DNA of 64,000 bases from contig NC_053115.1 in the NCBI RefSeq assembly GCF_010015445.1, forward strand, positions 9,107,524 to 9,171,523. Reading direction: 5' to 3'. Source of the stretch: Perca fluviatilis (lineage: Eukaryota; Chordata; Actinopteri; Perciformes; Percidae). The notes beneath the pieces are model-generated. The model was not told where the DNA came from and did no database searches. It worked only from the letters and a program-made list of their open reading frames with translations. The translations under genes and the position numbers were made by a program. Below, one piece after another: positions 51,651 to 64,000 of the stretch (positions within the stretch are counted from its first letter, which is position 1; each line of letters begins with the position of its first letter).

Positions 51651-53640
51651 CCGACCCTCGGTAACCGATCATTAACCGTTAAGCGACATGCCAATGCTAA
51701 CAGGTTTCTATGGTACATAAAACAAACAAAAGTGCAACATAAATTATTAGTGCTATACATTTGATTTATTTTTTTAAAACTAAGCTAAAATAATTAAAAA
51801 TGCCTCTATGCATGTGGTTGTTAATTTCTTTGGTATGAGATGCGTGGATTTTAAAGCCCTGTTGTGGGCATTGAGTAGTGATCTGTTACTGTGGCATATT
51901 AACACCACTCATGTTTCAGTTCCTCTTTTGTCACTTTGTCCCAACACTTGCTAAATTGCATTTTTTATTAAGGCTATTCCCTGCTTCATTGAGCAGGGAA
52001 TTTGTAAGAAGCAATGCAGTGATATATTTTTCCTATTGCGTTCTCTCTGTGTGCCTTTTCTTCACTTTCAATTTTTGCCTACCTGGATTTGGATAACTGT
52101 TGTATAAGGCCTAGGTCCTTTGTTTTCAAATTCTATTATACTCAGCTCTCTGTGTGTGTGAGATACCAATCCTGTCTCACCAGTGACTAAGAACATGTTT
52201 GGACAGACATTTTAATAATGTGTTGAGTGAAAAAAGGAAAGTCACAGCTGTACTATACAGCCTAATAGACACATGGACAGACAAATATATCTTGCATATA
52301 ACATGGAAAATGGTCAGACCTCTCCTCACTGCGCGTCCCCTCCCTTCTCATTCACAGTCCCCACTAGAGCCGCCTCGTGAACTTCAACTCTTCAAGCGCC
52401 TTTTAAGACCACTTTCATCTTCCCCCTTCAGAAAATGAGGCAGAGTCTCTGGTGAAAAGCGCTGACAGTGGCAGTTAGTGCTGAGTAGAGTTGACTCAAC
52501 AACGGCCCTTTCACTTTTGTCTTTGTCTGAAGTAGTGTGGGATAAGACGACCCTCTTAGAGCTTTGTGCGTATGTACTCCAGCTGGAACCCATGTCGTGT
52601 TCTCTTCTCGTTGGTCTACAGGTCAGAGGCCACTAAGGCAGCTGCTCATCTATTAATCTTAAAAATGTGTTCTTGAACTTCAAAAGAATATGCAGCCTCC
52701 GTATTATGGGATATTGCACTTGTATTGTTGCCATCTTCATGCTCTTACTGTCAGCCATGTCATTTCCATCAGCGAGCGGTAACCATTGCCACCTCCGCTG
52801 TTCCCAATGTAAACACGGCGGTAGCCCGGCTGCGATGGCAACAATGACAAAGAAGAAAGAGGGTCTGTTTAATGATGTCCGTTTTAAATTGGTGAACCTG
52901 AGTTATCGTGGGAGGGGAAGGTAACTAGAAACATGAGCCCCAATGGAGTGTGTGTATATGTTGTTGAGTTATAGAACTGTGCAAGAGAAGATAAGTTTAT
53001 CTAGCTCTTTTTATAATAAGGTTACTTGCAACAGTCCCAGTCATCACGTCAGGTGAGATGAGAAAGTCTAAGTCAAACTTTACAGTAAACAGAAGGTACT
53101 AAACTAAGAAAACTTGGTTGGCTCTGGTTGTCCAATGGACATTTTCATATGATGCATCATGCAGTGCTGCTTGCAATCATCAACAGACATGTAAAGCATG
53201 TGTAGCTACTGTGCATTTGTGTCATCTGTATACTGAATATGTGTACTTTACAGGAGACCAAAGTTAAATAATTATAGGATAATAGATTGTTGAACTCGCA
53301 TAGCTGTTCCTTGTTCGTTTGTGTGGGATATTTAGCAAGTATACTATACACGCATTAGACTGATCTGCTTTGTGCACACTAATAAAAGAAAATCGCTTGA
53401 CAAATGTGCAACCATTAACCATGCTGCTGCTGCTGTTTATGTGGCAAGAGTTTGAAACAAGTCGGGGCCTATTAGGTTACTAATTTCTACGTAAATGGGA
53501 TGAGGGCCATTATAGCTATTAACTTGTAATGTCAAGTCAAAACAACATTGCTCTTTCTTCTGCATTTTACCCACACATTCTGACTTTTGCCTTCTCCTTT
53601 GCTTTAGACCCTCTGTTTTTTTTTCTTTTCTTTTTTTTTT
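51651..53640. other. unique sequence
   Basis: No gene or repeat recognised. Confidence 0.45.
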
Positions 53641-54245
53641 TTAAAGGTGCAATATGTAATATTGTATGTAATACTGGCAACTAGCGGTTAAAATAGTTAC
53701 TGCACTACCAATTCAAAATACTGGAGAGTCGTTTCCCCCGCCCCTTCCTGCCCAGACTCGAAGTTCACGGGGGTTGCCAGGCTGAGACCGCATGCTTACC
53801 TGTTCAGGAGGAAATAAGCCAATTCTGCATCCTTTTGGGAACTAAGCTGTCTCCATCTTTCAAATACATCTCCAATATTTAGAAAACATGCTGTTTTCTT
53901 TTTTTTAGGTCCGGTAGAATCTATCTCCGTTGATCCTGTTCGTTTGTGTGCTGCTTTCATGGCTGTACTACCGTTACAGCTGTAGCGCGCTGGGTTTAAG
54001 TTTTTACAGGTATATCTGGTAACCCGGCCTGGCTGTCAAACTGGCCGTTGATAACAACACACAGATCAAAACATAAACATAAATTCCGTCACGGAATGTA
54101 AATTTCAAAAAGAAAAAATACTGACATTAGCATTGTTGTCAGAAAAGATAGTATTTCAGTTTAACATGTTTCATTAATATCTGATGAGGAATTGGTGTCA
54201 TTTATGGATTTATTACAGTACAAATATTACATATTGGACCTTTAA
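53641..54245. mobile_element. piggyBac-type MITE
   Basis: Starts TTAAAGGTGCAATATGTAAT and ends, inverted, TTAAAGGTCCAATATGTAAT (19 of 20 identical). TTAA at both ends is the piggyBac target site. 605 bp, non-coding. Confidence 0.85.
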
Positions 54246-57026
54246 GGAATCTCGCCTGATATCTCTTTTCTGCTCCCTCGGATTTGTTCATTCACTCACT
54301 TTTTGTCTGTTATTCTTCATCTCCTCCTTCTCTAGTAATTACTGGCTGTGTTGCTCTGTTTTTGTCTGTAGTGCCTAACACGGCCCCCTAATTTATGCCC
54401 CACCCTCCTGTAAAATAAACGCAGTACCAAAGCAGTACCTCAGTGCCCTTGTTTGCCTCTTTGATCACATTGTAGGAGAACTAAATGAGTAGAGGGACAT
54501 GGCTGGAGTGAGCTGTAGGTATCTTTGTCTCGCCACCCCGCTCCCTGCAGGGCACCCGTTGATGGACGGATAAGCTCTTGTCCCTTCAGTGGGCTGTTCT
54601 GTCACACAGGAAGACAGATGTTATCCTGCAGTTTTCCTGTCTCCAGTACCTGCCAAGATAACACACACCCAATTGGGAAAGAGGATGGGGAAGGGCTGGA
54701 TTGAAACATAAGGTTATTAACACGGGCACAGCGGCCTACTGACGGACACTTCATTCAGAAACACATTGTAGGTTGTATGATAACTGCAATCACTTGCATA
54801 CACAGTTGTTTTAGGAATCTGCACAAAACACCCTGAAGCACATAGACAATACAGGAGCTCAAACACAGACACCTGGCCTATCCAAGGACCTGTTGTCATC
54901 CCATACTGTTCATTAGCTCTCTCGTTTGTTTAAAAAAAAAAAGCCATGCATCTGAAATTGTCTTAACAGCTGTAAATAGGCTTTGCAGGGTAAAGCGCCC
55001 TGTCTCTCAAAGAGCTGATTTCTGTAAGCAGCTTAGTGTTTCCACCTCCTCATTACGCACCCTAACCTATTCATGTTATGGGTGAGACGTGGAATTATTT
55101 CTCACACATCCCCTCTATCGTATTAGGATGATACTAATGTGCCAGTAGAAGTGAACATGTTGCCTATCCTATTATTTGTTCTCAGGGTACTTTGCATAAA
55201 TGCAGACTTTCTAGTCATGTTGGTATTAGTTGGAGTTAAAAGTTAAGTCAGGTCCATAAATAAGAATTGTACTAGTGGAATGACATGTACAAAACATCAT
55301 TGTTCTTTGTTGTAGGGACCTCCGACCATTAGGCAAGCTTCATTACTCGTCAGTGGAAATGACATTGCAAGTAGGGCTCTTGCCCATCAGTGCATTAGCA
55401 GGAGCAGCAGCAGCAGATGTTGGTAGTTTCAGAATAGTTCAATATGCTGTTTTTGTACATGCTGAACTGATGGCTATTGTTCATGCTGAACTGATAACAA
55501 ATGTTGAGTCAATAATGAGAAGTGAGCGACTCTTGGTCACTTATTTAAAATAATGTATGGCGATTTTCTGGATCACTCCGTTGTCTGCAACCCAAAGTTA
55601 GTATTTTTCAATGATTCAAGTCTCATGATGTGGCTAGATACAAGTAAATGTCTTTTTGCTGAGGCTTCGTTGTAAAAAAAAAAAAGGTTCTCCCTACTGA
55701 TTCTCCCCATGTTCATTTAGCACCCATCATTCCACAACACCATTATCATTACCGTCAACCCTCTGGTTGTATGGCAGTGAAACACTCTCAGCCAGGGATT
55801 TGAACTGCACCTCTCTGTCACTGAGAGGAGACCAGGGCCATCTCAGGATGTCATTAGAAATGCTGTCTATGTCTGAAAGCCAGGTGGACTTGTCCTCTAA
55901 TGAGGACTCGGCCGTCATGCAAGCAGTGACTGGGGGAGGTGTCACACAGAGGTGCCAGTGTCAGTCCGCGACGCTGATATTCTCCTCCACTGAGTAGCAC
56001 TGAGATGGCATCATTAGAGGCAGAGACAGACACATGGATGGTGGGCTTAACCAGGAAAGACAGTGACATGGTAATGATATATTTAGTTGTAACCAACAAA
56101 GAGGTCAAATTGTTATCGTTGACTTTTTTTGGTCTGAATCTTTGTTTGTCCCTTGTTACACAAGTCCCAGCATTTGGGACATGCCAGTGGCAAGATGACT
56201 TTGTAGAGCGTGGTTAGGATTCATTGTTTGTTGACTTTTCAACAAGGGTTGGACAGTGTCTACCGAACAGGCATCTGATGATGACCGCAGTGAAACATCA
56301 TGATGGACGATGATATTAATTAATATTCAGGCATCTTGCTCCCAGTGTGCTCTCGCTACACATCTGTATTGGCCTGTCTGTCTCTCCTCTCCGCTGCGCT
56401 GCTTGACTGAGTGTTGGTCACTCAGACTGTGGACGCGGGCTGCATGAGAGTGAAGCTCAAATCATACGGGCACCAAACCCGCTACATCAGCTATATCCTC
56501 TACCATTAACAATTAAAGGATGTCTGTCATCTTATCAATCGCAACGTTCTTTCGCCAGTTCCATAGACTGTAAAAATAAGTGTGTTCGTAATTGCACCAG
56601 AAGCTCTCGCTCTCTCACACACACTCACTCTCTTCCTCTCTCTGTCTTTCTCCTTCTCTGGTGCGTGCTGTCCAGAGGCAGTACACTATTACAACTATCC
56701 AATTTGATGATTTTGGGGAAATAAAGTGACAGCCTGTGTCCACCTGCAATTGCACTCGCAAAATCAGTCTGTGCCCGTTAAAGGTGCACTATGAGTTCCT
56801 GCATGGTTTCAGCGTGATTTCATTTTTGTCTCAAATCGTAGGTGTCTCTCCTTGATCCGCTAGCTGCTTGCCCCCTGAATACACTGTGAAAAAGCCCGGT
56901 CTCGGGAGACAACACAGGGGTCGCAAAACAACACTACAGGCACAGGCTGTGCACCAAAATACAACAAACCACATTCCAGCCAATCACAGACAAGATGGTT
57001 GGGGGTGGGGGTTAGTGTGCATGCAC

Positions 57027-57027
<1 letters not shown>

Positions 57028-57075
<48 letters not shown>
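57028..57075. repeat. AAT microsatellite
   Basis: About 16 AAT units. Confidence 0.95.
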
Positions 57076-57077
<2 letters not shown>

Positions 57078-60000
57078 CAGAATTGTGACTTTTTGAGCAT
57101 GCAATGAATGCCATTACCGCCGCCGCAAACACGCGCCCCAGCGTCTGTCAGGACATGACGATGGTTGTCGGCCATTGCCGATGTACGATGACATCATCAT
57201 TCTATTTTCTACCTCAACTGAACAGGGAAACGTATTTTGCTTGAAGAATTCCAAAGCCATTATATGTCAGGGTTCAAAGTACATGAAAAACCGAATGTTT
57301 TGTTTTCATATCTTTCCTTTTGGTTCACCTGCCATCAGTACATGAATGGAGAGACATTTTCTGTCTGACATTTTCGCAGTCTGGCAGATTTGGAAATAGT
57401 GAAAGTTTATGGAAAGCTGAACTGGTCCAAGATGATACCAGCCTTATCACTGTGATTTAAATAAAATCATCACACAAGGAGTCTACACATTAAACACAAC
57501 CCATACCATTTACTGGCCCTGCCTGTGCCAAAGTGTAATTCAAACATAATGTGCTGGCATGGCTATTACACGGAACATATAGATACAAGTGTTGGCCTAA
57601 CTTGCCCTTTTTATACACATGGTGGAAAAGAAAAGGAAAAACAACATGCACATATTCAGTTTTCCGCTTGTGTAATTAGTAAAGCTAATCAGATAGTTGC
57701 CCTGTTTTAGGCTATAGTAGGTTACGCGTTCATTGTTTGTTCCCTATATCCGTGAGCCATGGATGTGCCACAGCAAAAAGCCCTGTGGCAAGGTAAGTCA
57801 AAAGCTAGAGCCGCTCCAATAGCTTTATGTAGCTATCAATATGCAGTTGACAACATAATTGAAGTTATTTAAAGACGTGCCATGTGCCACTAGATGGAAG
57901 CAAATGGAAGCACAGATTGTTGTTCTTTCTACTTATAGTGCTGGAATACCCCTGAATTATGAATTACATTTCAGCTGCTTAGAACCTATTCCAAGAAATA
58001 CTGGAGAAAGAATAGTTATTTGTTTTAATGGTCTTGCAGACTAACATTTCATGGTCTTGCAGACTTTGTTTTTTCTTTAGACTAAGTTTGACAGCAATCA
58101 ACTGTCTTCTGCATCATAACCAGGAAGGGTGCTGAAATGATGAGCACAGATGCTGAAGGTTGAGAGGTCTTTCTTTTTTCCCTTCCGTCTAGTGTTAATG
58201 GCATTCATCCACAGGAAGGCTCTGGCTATTTTGTGTTGTTTGATTGTGGCTGTGTTTGTTTTCTCCTCTCTCCCAAGAGTTTGATTAGTCGCCTCCATTT
58301 AACCGACACATTACTTTTATTACAGCACACATGCATGCTGGGGAGGGCCGTGCTGATCTTTTTCTCTCTCCATGCAGATGATAGCCACATCTTACTCTCT
58401 ATGGATCGGCGCACAGCCTACATCAGTCCCTTACCAGCCAGCATCCCCCTTATGGCACAGCCCTCGAAGGCTTGATTAAATATCAGACCAAAGCTATCTC
58501 TGCTGCTGGCCACCCAGGGGCTACAAGGGAAGGGAGGAAGGGTTGGAAGAGAATAGGCCTTTCAAAAGTGCACAGAAAGAAAGCGGGTGAAAACGACACT
58601 GATTGTAGAAGTAACATCCTCTTTGCCAGCTGCTGTCACTGGCAAGCAGACTGGGAGTTGATTTGCACTCATTACTGGGAAATGAGTAAGGCCTGAGGAT
58701 GATGGCCGTATTACTCTAATTGCATGTGATGTGATTTGAGATGTTGTGCAATGTTAATCTCCTCCCCCTGTGTCCCCAAGATATAGAAAATAAATGGAGA
58801 TGAACATCTTACTCTGCATCTTCACAGTGTGAGCCATGTATGATACAAATGGAAGCAGAGGACAGATTATGCAATCACACCCCCCCCAAGAAAAGGGTTT
58901 TCATTCAACCAATAACAACCAAACCAATTTCTGCAGAAGGTATTTTTAATTACTGTGGCTGCAACATGTAAATAAATTAATTGTAATGTATCTAGTGCAT
59001 ATATACTCTTTGTATTTCACAATCACAGTAATGAAAACATACTTACACAGAAGCATATTGGACAGAATGTACTATATATGAGAGAACGAATCAGAATGTG
59101 ATGTGCATCACCTTCCATTAGCGTGACCCCTCAGTTTACAGATTAAATATTGCATCTTTTTATTGTATGAACACCTTAAACTCTGACTTTCCCACAGTGC
59201 TCGCTGTTGTCTTTGCTGATTAACTTCAGATGTTCCCTTCTTCCCCCTTGCTCATCGCAGTGTCTGGGTTGAACATAAAGGCATGACTTGTCTCTGATTT
59301 TACATGCTATTACTCTTTTCCCATTCACTCCCTATTCTGCTCCACACTCATTAGGGACCAACCTTTGTCTGAGTGTTAGAGGCCATCTCATGTCTGTCAT
59401 ACTACCAGATAATGGCCACCCTGCTCTTTACCATGCACCATCTTCACTGTGATCTTTGAGGACATCATTATCCTCTGCATGTGATCCAACACAGATTGGT
59501 GTCTCAGATAACCAATTTTTTTAGTCTTTTTCTCATTATACAGTCTTTAAAATGCAGTGTTAATGCATTTTATCACATTATATCTGTTTGTCTCATTTTG
59601 TCTCTTCTATAAAGTTTCCTCTTATTATCAGCACATTGCTCTTTCAGTGCCCATTCATAATCGCTGATATTGCTACAATTATCTTGTTGTGTGCAGCATA
59701 ATAAGCAGGTTTGCCATCAATTACTAGTGCAGCAGGAATGAACACCTGCCTCTTTCTCACTCCATTACCTTCCCTGGCACATTACATGCCTATTTAATAT
59801 ATCTTTGCTTTAAAACCACATCTTGCTCTTTTTCCTCATCAATTTGTCAATACTCTTAGCTTTCTCTGTATGTCCAACAATGCAATCTTCCTATTGGGTT
59901 ACATTTTTCTTTCCCTACTTGTTTCTTCTTTTTTCATCTTTTAAAGCAAAAGTAATTTCCTCTGTGCCGTCCCTCTCCACTGCACATGCCCACAGGACAC

Positions 60001-60789
60001 TCTATTTCATCTTGCTTTGAACTCTTTTTAATTTTGCAGAGTAGCAGTTTTTTATTAACATATTTATTCATTTATGACTCCTCTCAAAGCCCTTTGCATA
60101 TGAGCACACCTTTATTCTCTCATTCTCTCCTCTCAGCTCTCGACTCTCCGCAGAGAGCGGGCCTCACTAATGCAGTGTTAGTTCAATCCCTGCCACCTTG
60201 TCAGAGGCTATTTTCTCTGGCTCCTTTTCTTACTACAGCAGCAGTAGTGAGCACAGCCAGAGTTTTCATGCTCTCTCCACTCAGCTCCTGTCTAGATGTT
60301 CCCCACCCTGCTCGTAGGGTTTTTTTTTTCTTCTTTTTTTTACGCAGTTAAGGGAGGAGCCTGTCTCCAACCCTCAAAGTCAAGGTGTCTTTCTAACCAT
60401 CACACAGCGGATCATCCCCTTCCACTCTCCCTTACACCCACTTCCCACCCTGATGGCAGCCACCTGTCAATGGTTGAACTCCCCCACCTAGATAATAATA
60501 ACCTAGCCAGAGACCATCTTTCATGAAGTGTCCTCGCTTCATTTGAGTAGAGGGAGATTGTGGGCAGGACGCTGAATAGACCGCTGAGGGGCCTCCTCCT
60601 GATGTGCGAGTTCTTGCAAGGTTGCAGTGACAGCAAAGGGGATGCTTACATAATTGGAGCAAGGTCATGTGAAAGTTTCAAAACAGTTGTGCAGTTGCTA
60701 ATTTCCCTTCTGCAAGTGAGATTTTAAGCAGATGTCAGTTGTAAGGAATGCACGTATTAAACAGTTGAAGTGTGTACTGTATGTGGATG

Positions 60790-61340
60790 GTATCTTTAGC
60801 CAAGCTAGCGGCATAGTTCTACAGAGGGCAATGTCAGTCTTTGGATCGTTCCACCAATTTGGTCCAGACTGAAAAATCTCTTAACTATTCGATTAATTAC
60901 CGTGACATTTTGTAACCACATTCATGTCCCAGAGAAGATGCAGCCTACTGACTGGCCATTCTTTGACTTTTCTGCTAGTGCCACTATGAGATTGAAATTT
61001 TGGGATTTTGGTTCAATGTCTTAACTGCTATTGGATGGATTGCAGTTAAATTTGGTAAAGATATTCAAGGTGCCCAGATGATGAATTCCATGACAAAGCA
61101 TTCCTAATGATGTGATGAGTCCATGACTTTTTTTTCTCTAGCACCACCATGACGTTCACATTTATGGTTTTGACATTTCCAGCAGCCTTAGCTGTACTAG
61201 CGCTATGTTTAGGGCTAATAAGCAAATGTTAGCATTTGCTTAGCACTTAAATTGTAAACTAAATGGTGAACATGGTAAACATTATACCTGCTTAGCATCA
61301 GCATGTTCCAACCTCACAGAGTCGCTAGCATGACTGATTC
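60790..61340 (+). repeat. dispersed repeat with TATTGGATGGATTG phrases
   Basis: Contains CTGCTATTGGATGGATTGCA, TTAGCATTTGCTTAGCAC, GTGAACATGGTAAACATTATACCTGC and CAGCATGTT phrases known from an abundant teleost dispersed repeat, probably a LINE 3' region. A shorter inverted relative is at 8141-8365. No coding motif. Confidence 0.6.
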
Positions 61341-61567
61341 TTTTTAAAAAGGTATTTTATGTCCTTTTCAATATGGGTCCAGTAATAAATACATTGTAAT
61401 TGGTAGTGCTGTTATTTTCTGTGTGGATGGGTGCTGAACTCTGAAGTTAAAACTTTCTCCCCTTCCTGACCTATCAGTAATCCCTAATCTTTTTACATAT
61501 CTCACTCAACCCCTCTCTTTACCTCTTCCACTGTTTTCTTCAATCAGATGGACAGTTAGATGCAGAC

Positions 61568-61940
61568 TTAAAGGAGAATTCTGGTCGATTTCAACACGTA
61601 GCTCTGTTGTTTGTAAATTTGGAGTGCTGTCAGTAGCGAGAAAAACGAAAACAGTCGGTGTTCCCTACACCGTGTTATCCTCCTGCTAGCAAGGAGGAAG
61701 GAAGTAGAAGGAAGGAATCACTTCACATGGGTAGGTGCTTGTAATGACGTTTCGAACATGTTAAGAGGCTAAAAGCACGTTTAAAACTTGCCCGGTTTCA
61801 GCCTCCCGGGTGCTAACGCTAGCAGGAGGATAACACGGTGTAGGCAACACTCCGTGTTTTCGTTTTTCTTACTACTGACAGCACTCCAAATTTACAAACA
61901 ACAGAGCTATGTGTTGAAATCGACCACAGTTCTCCTTTAT
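61568..61940. mobile_element. foldback MITE with long arms
   Basis: Left arm about 61568-61693 and right arm about 61805-61940 are inverted copies over about 125 bp with few differences (for example TTTCAACACGTAGCTCTGTT against TTTCAACACATAGCTCTGTT). Starts TTAAAGGAGAA and ends TTCTCCTTTAT, so a TTAA target with one changed base is likely (piggyBac-like). It can form a long hairpin in the pre-mRNA, 168 nt before exon 3. Confidence 0.87.
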
Positions 61941-61974
61941 GGGAGCATTCATGGTGCTGAGCCTATATCTTAGG

Positions 61975-61978
<4 letters not shown>

Positions 61979-62058
<80 letters not shown>
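61979..62058. repeat. (CT)40 microsatellite upstream of suclg2 exon 3
   Basis: 80 bp of pure CT ending 50 nt before the exon 3 acceptor; the 50 nt between are also mostly pyrimidine and end TATTTCAG. Confidence 0.97.
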
Positions 62059-62062
<4 letters not shown>

Positions 62063-62108
62063 CCCCTCCTTTTGACTCTCTCTCTATCCGTCTCTATCTG
62101 TATTTCAG

Positions 62109-62208
62109 ATGCCAAGGAGATCGTGTTGAAAGCCCAGATTCTGGCCGGTGGCAGAGGCAAGGGTGTGTTTGACAGTGGCCTTAAAGGTGGAGTGCACTTA
62201 ACTAAGGA
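62109..62208 (+). CDS. suclg2: suclg2 exon 3 (nucleotide-binding glycine-rich segment)
   Basis: A 100-nt exon between a TTTCAG acceptor and a GTAAGT donor. With the last base of the previous exon it completes an Asn codon and reads [20 protein letters not shown] followed by [13 protein letters not shown]. This is the conserved ATP-grasp region of succinyl-CoA synthetase beta subunits; the KAQ-(I/V)-LAGGRGKG run is the nucleotide-binding glycine-rich segment of the family. Two bases (GA) carry over and make Asp with the next exon. The acceptor lies only 50 nt after an 80-bp CT repeat, so the whole region before the exon is pyrimidine-rich. The intron before it is about 31.6 kb and filled with repeats. 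Confidence 0.97.
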
Positions 62209-63237
62209 GTAAGTATGCCTCGATCTACATTTCACACTGTGAGTTACTGTAGGAGATTCAAATTATTTCTCCTGCGACAGCGACATTTAGAGTGAGGAGG
62301 CTCAAAGAGCTCTCTGAAGATGCTCCCTAGGCACAAAGACACAGTTGGGATTACTTGTGCTGCAAATAAACACTTTTTCTTTCTTCCAGTGTCTCGTCTT
62401 CGAACAACTACCCGCTATTAAATTTTGAAAAAGTGATTTTAGGGTCGGCAGAAGCGTTTTGCACCCCATACTGAGTTTTTCTCTCTCGGGTTGATTGGGT
62501 TTTGTGTCTCCGCTGAGGTTTATTTTGTTCTAGCTTAGAATTACAAAGTGTGATGGGTGTATTCCTCCAATAAAGGCTTACTCTGAAAACAACTTGAAAG
62601 AGTTTTTCTTTGCTCACACTGAATTTCCCTCGAGTTACCATGCCAAGTTACCATGTACAAAAACAGTACTAGTACAACATATAGATGCATATATATCTAG
62701 TAAAGGTACCTACCACTTACTGCCGCCTTAAAGGCAAAAAGGTGATTCATGACAATTGTCTCAGACATGTATCATCGTCACCCTACTTCAGGGTTCAGAC
62801 TGGCCAGAAACGTTTTCAAAGGGCGATATGCTGAAGTTCATCATCTGCAGACAGTGACACGAGTGCACAGTTCACCTTTCTCTCATCTATGAAAGGATGA
62901 GAACAACCCCGGCTTCATTTTTATTCACTAACAAAACCAGAGCATGCTTACAGAAGCAGCGCCGGTATGCGGGCTGCTTTTAAACAGAGAGTATAAATCA
63001 AGATTTATTCACAGCGATGTGTAGATGTACCAAAGTATTTCCAAAAACTGTGCTTTGTCAGAATGTTACATAAATGCCCAGAATGTGCTAAGCCATATCT
63101 TTCTTCAACTAAGCAAAACTCTGGAGAGATAAATAAATACTTACATCTGTCAGTTGACCTGCTTTTCTCATCTTTTTTTTACTAAAGACTGTTGTTTAAA
63201 AGAAAGATACTGTTTGACTTTTAACCTCTCCTTTCAG
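62209..63237 (+). other. suclg2: suclg2 intron 3
   Basis: Intron of 1,029 nt, GTAAGT to CTTTCAG. No repeat or other feature was recognised in it. Confidence 0.93.
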
Positions 63238-63328
63238 CCCTGCTAAGGTTGGTGAACTGGCCAATAAGATGCTGGGTTTCAATCTGACTACTAAGCAGAC
63301 ACCGAAAGATGGAGTGAAAGTAAAAACG
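63238..63328 (+). CDS. suclg2: suclg2 exon 4
   Basis: A 91-nt exon with a CTTTCAG acceptor and a GTGAGC donor, separated from exon 3 by an intron of 1,029 nt. Its first base completes the Asp codon begun in exon 3, then it reads PAKVGELANKMLGFNLTTKQ and TPKDGVKVKT, matching the SUCLG2 segment that follows the glycine-rich region (human has similar residues ending TKQTPKEGVKV). It ends in phase 0, so the next exon should start with a full codon in a VMVAE-like segment outside the window. The remaining roughly 300 residues of the protein (rest of the ATP-grasp domain and the CoA-ligase domain) are not in this window. Confidence 0.96.
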
Positions 63329-64000
63329 GTGAGCAACTGCGCAGACTGAAAGAAAGATAGATATACTTAGCTCTTTCTAAGTGTTTTTTTTCTGACCTCA
63401 TTTCAAGGCATTATGAGTCCATTTCTGTAAAATTAATGACCGTAAAGGCAGTCTGGCTCTGTTTAGTTTTTTTTCACTAAGTTTAAATAGTAGCTGTCCA
63501 CTGTTGTTTACTGTGGGAATGCACTGGTTGGTGTTATGGCTCATTGCATAAATTGAACCGGGTCCACTGTGAATTTAAAGTGTTTGGTAAACAACTGTTT
63601 CTATGTGCCACTAACAAGCTGGAATATCATTTTCTCTACTCGCATGCTGCATGCAGTACCTCCTCAAAACAGCCTTTTCCAGGTGATGAAGCCTTCGGTC
63701 CGTGGCTTGTGTGTGGCTCCTGCTCTCTTTCTTTGTCTCTCCCCATCTCTGTTTACCCCTGCTATCCCCCCACCCACCCCCTTCCAGCTTCTGCTCCTAC
63801 TCCTACTGCAGAGATTAGTTGGAATCAAATGAGTGTCACACTTGTCATTTTTATAGAAGGCACCTGCGGACTAGGACGTTCACAAGCTTAGAATTAACTC
63901 CATGTCTCAGAGTTGGGAGGAAAAAGTAAACAAACAAAATTGAATTAGATATGAGCGAGAAGAGACGTGACCTCCAATCGGCCAATTGTCTTACCAAGGA
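63329..64000 (+). other. suclg2: start of suclg2 intron 4
   Basis: Intronic sequence after the exon 4 donor. No further exon was found before the window ends. A pyrimidine-rich stretch around 63719-63810 (many CTC and CCC runs) is the only compositional feature. Confidence 0.8.

Larger units (their letters stand above)
54246..61567. other. intronic sequence with few features
   Basis: No exon recognised. A TTAAAGGTGC start at 56778 may be the end of a second piggyBac-like MITE without a visible partner; AAT microsatellite at 57028-57075; dispersed LINE-tail-like repeat at 60790-61340. Confidence 0.5.

Noticed and set aside
55727..55997. Overlapping open frames on both strands near 55.8 kb
   Set aside because: Non-repetitive and fairly balanced in composition, but no domain was recognised and no convincing exon boundaries on either strand.

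Overview
This window reads as a stretch of vertebrate nuclear DNA, most likely from a ray-finned fish (probably a percomorph; inferred, not proven). The evidence is three small exons of one mitochondrial enzyme gene separated by kilobases of intron, GT-AG splice sites, long GA/CA/TA microsatellites, and many short hAT-type DNA transposons, tRNA-derived SINEs and decayed LINEs of kinds common in teleosts. There is no bacterial-style gene order, operon, rRNA or CRISPR array.

Host gene. suclg2 (mitochondrial GTP-specific succinyl-CoA synthetase beta subunit) runs left to right. Three exons are seen: 30394-30535, 62109-62208 and 63238-63328. They join in frame (phase 1, then phase 2, then phase 0 at the right end) and correspond to exons 2, 3 and 4 of the mammalian gene. 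Exon 1, with the start codon and most of the mitochondrial targeting peptide, was not found; positions 1-30393 are therefore either intron 1 or upstream sequence. The gene continues beyond the right edge. No other host gene could be supported.

Layout. 1-12.3 kb: unique sequence with at least seven small terminal-inverted-repeat (TIR) elements, most with 8-bp target duplications, including a hAT nested in a hAT and a hAT carrying an 80-unit GA tract. 13.1-16.5 kb: a three-level nest, in which a LINE endonuclease gene is split by a Tol2-like hAT that is itself split by another hAT. 16.6-21.8 kb: a 5.2-kb element with 23-25 bp TIRs and a perfect 8-bp target duplication. It carries a decayed P2X7-ballast-like gene on the plus strand and a THAP zinc-finger exon on the minus strand, and is the most unusual object here. 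22.7-23.3 kb: LINE 3' end, minus strand. 24.3-24.6 kb: a suspicious poly-A block. 30.1-32.5 kb: suclg2 exon 2 followed by remnants of hAT transposase genes (a BED finger, then a hATC dimerisation domain). 36.0-42.6 kb: three tandem copies of a complex unit of about 2.2-2.4 kb with huge TG-rich and GA-rich tracts and a tRNA-like segment. 42.7-44.8 kb: another three-level transposon nest. 49.6-51.6 kb: a hAT inside an older repeat. 53.6-54.2 kb: a piggyBac-type MITE. 61.6-63.3 kb: a long-arm foldback MITE and a CT tract directly before exon 3, then exons 3 and 4.

The transposon calls rest on TIRs, target duplications and short protein motifs read by eye. Family names are superfamily-level only.
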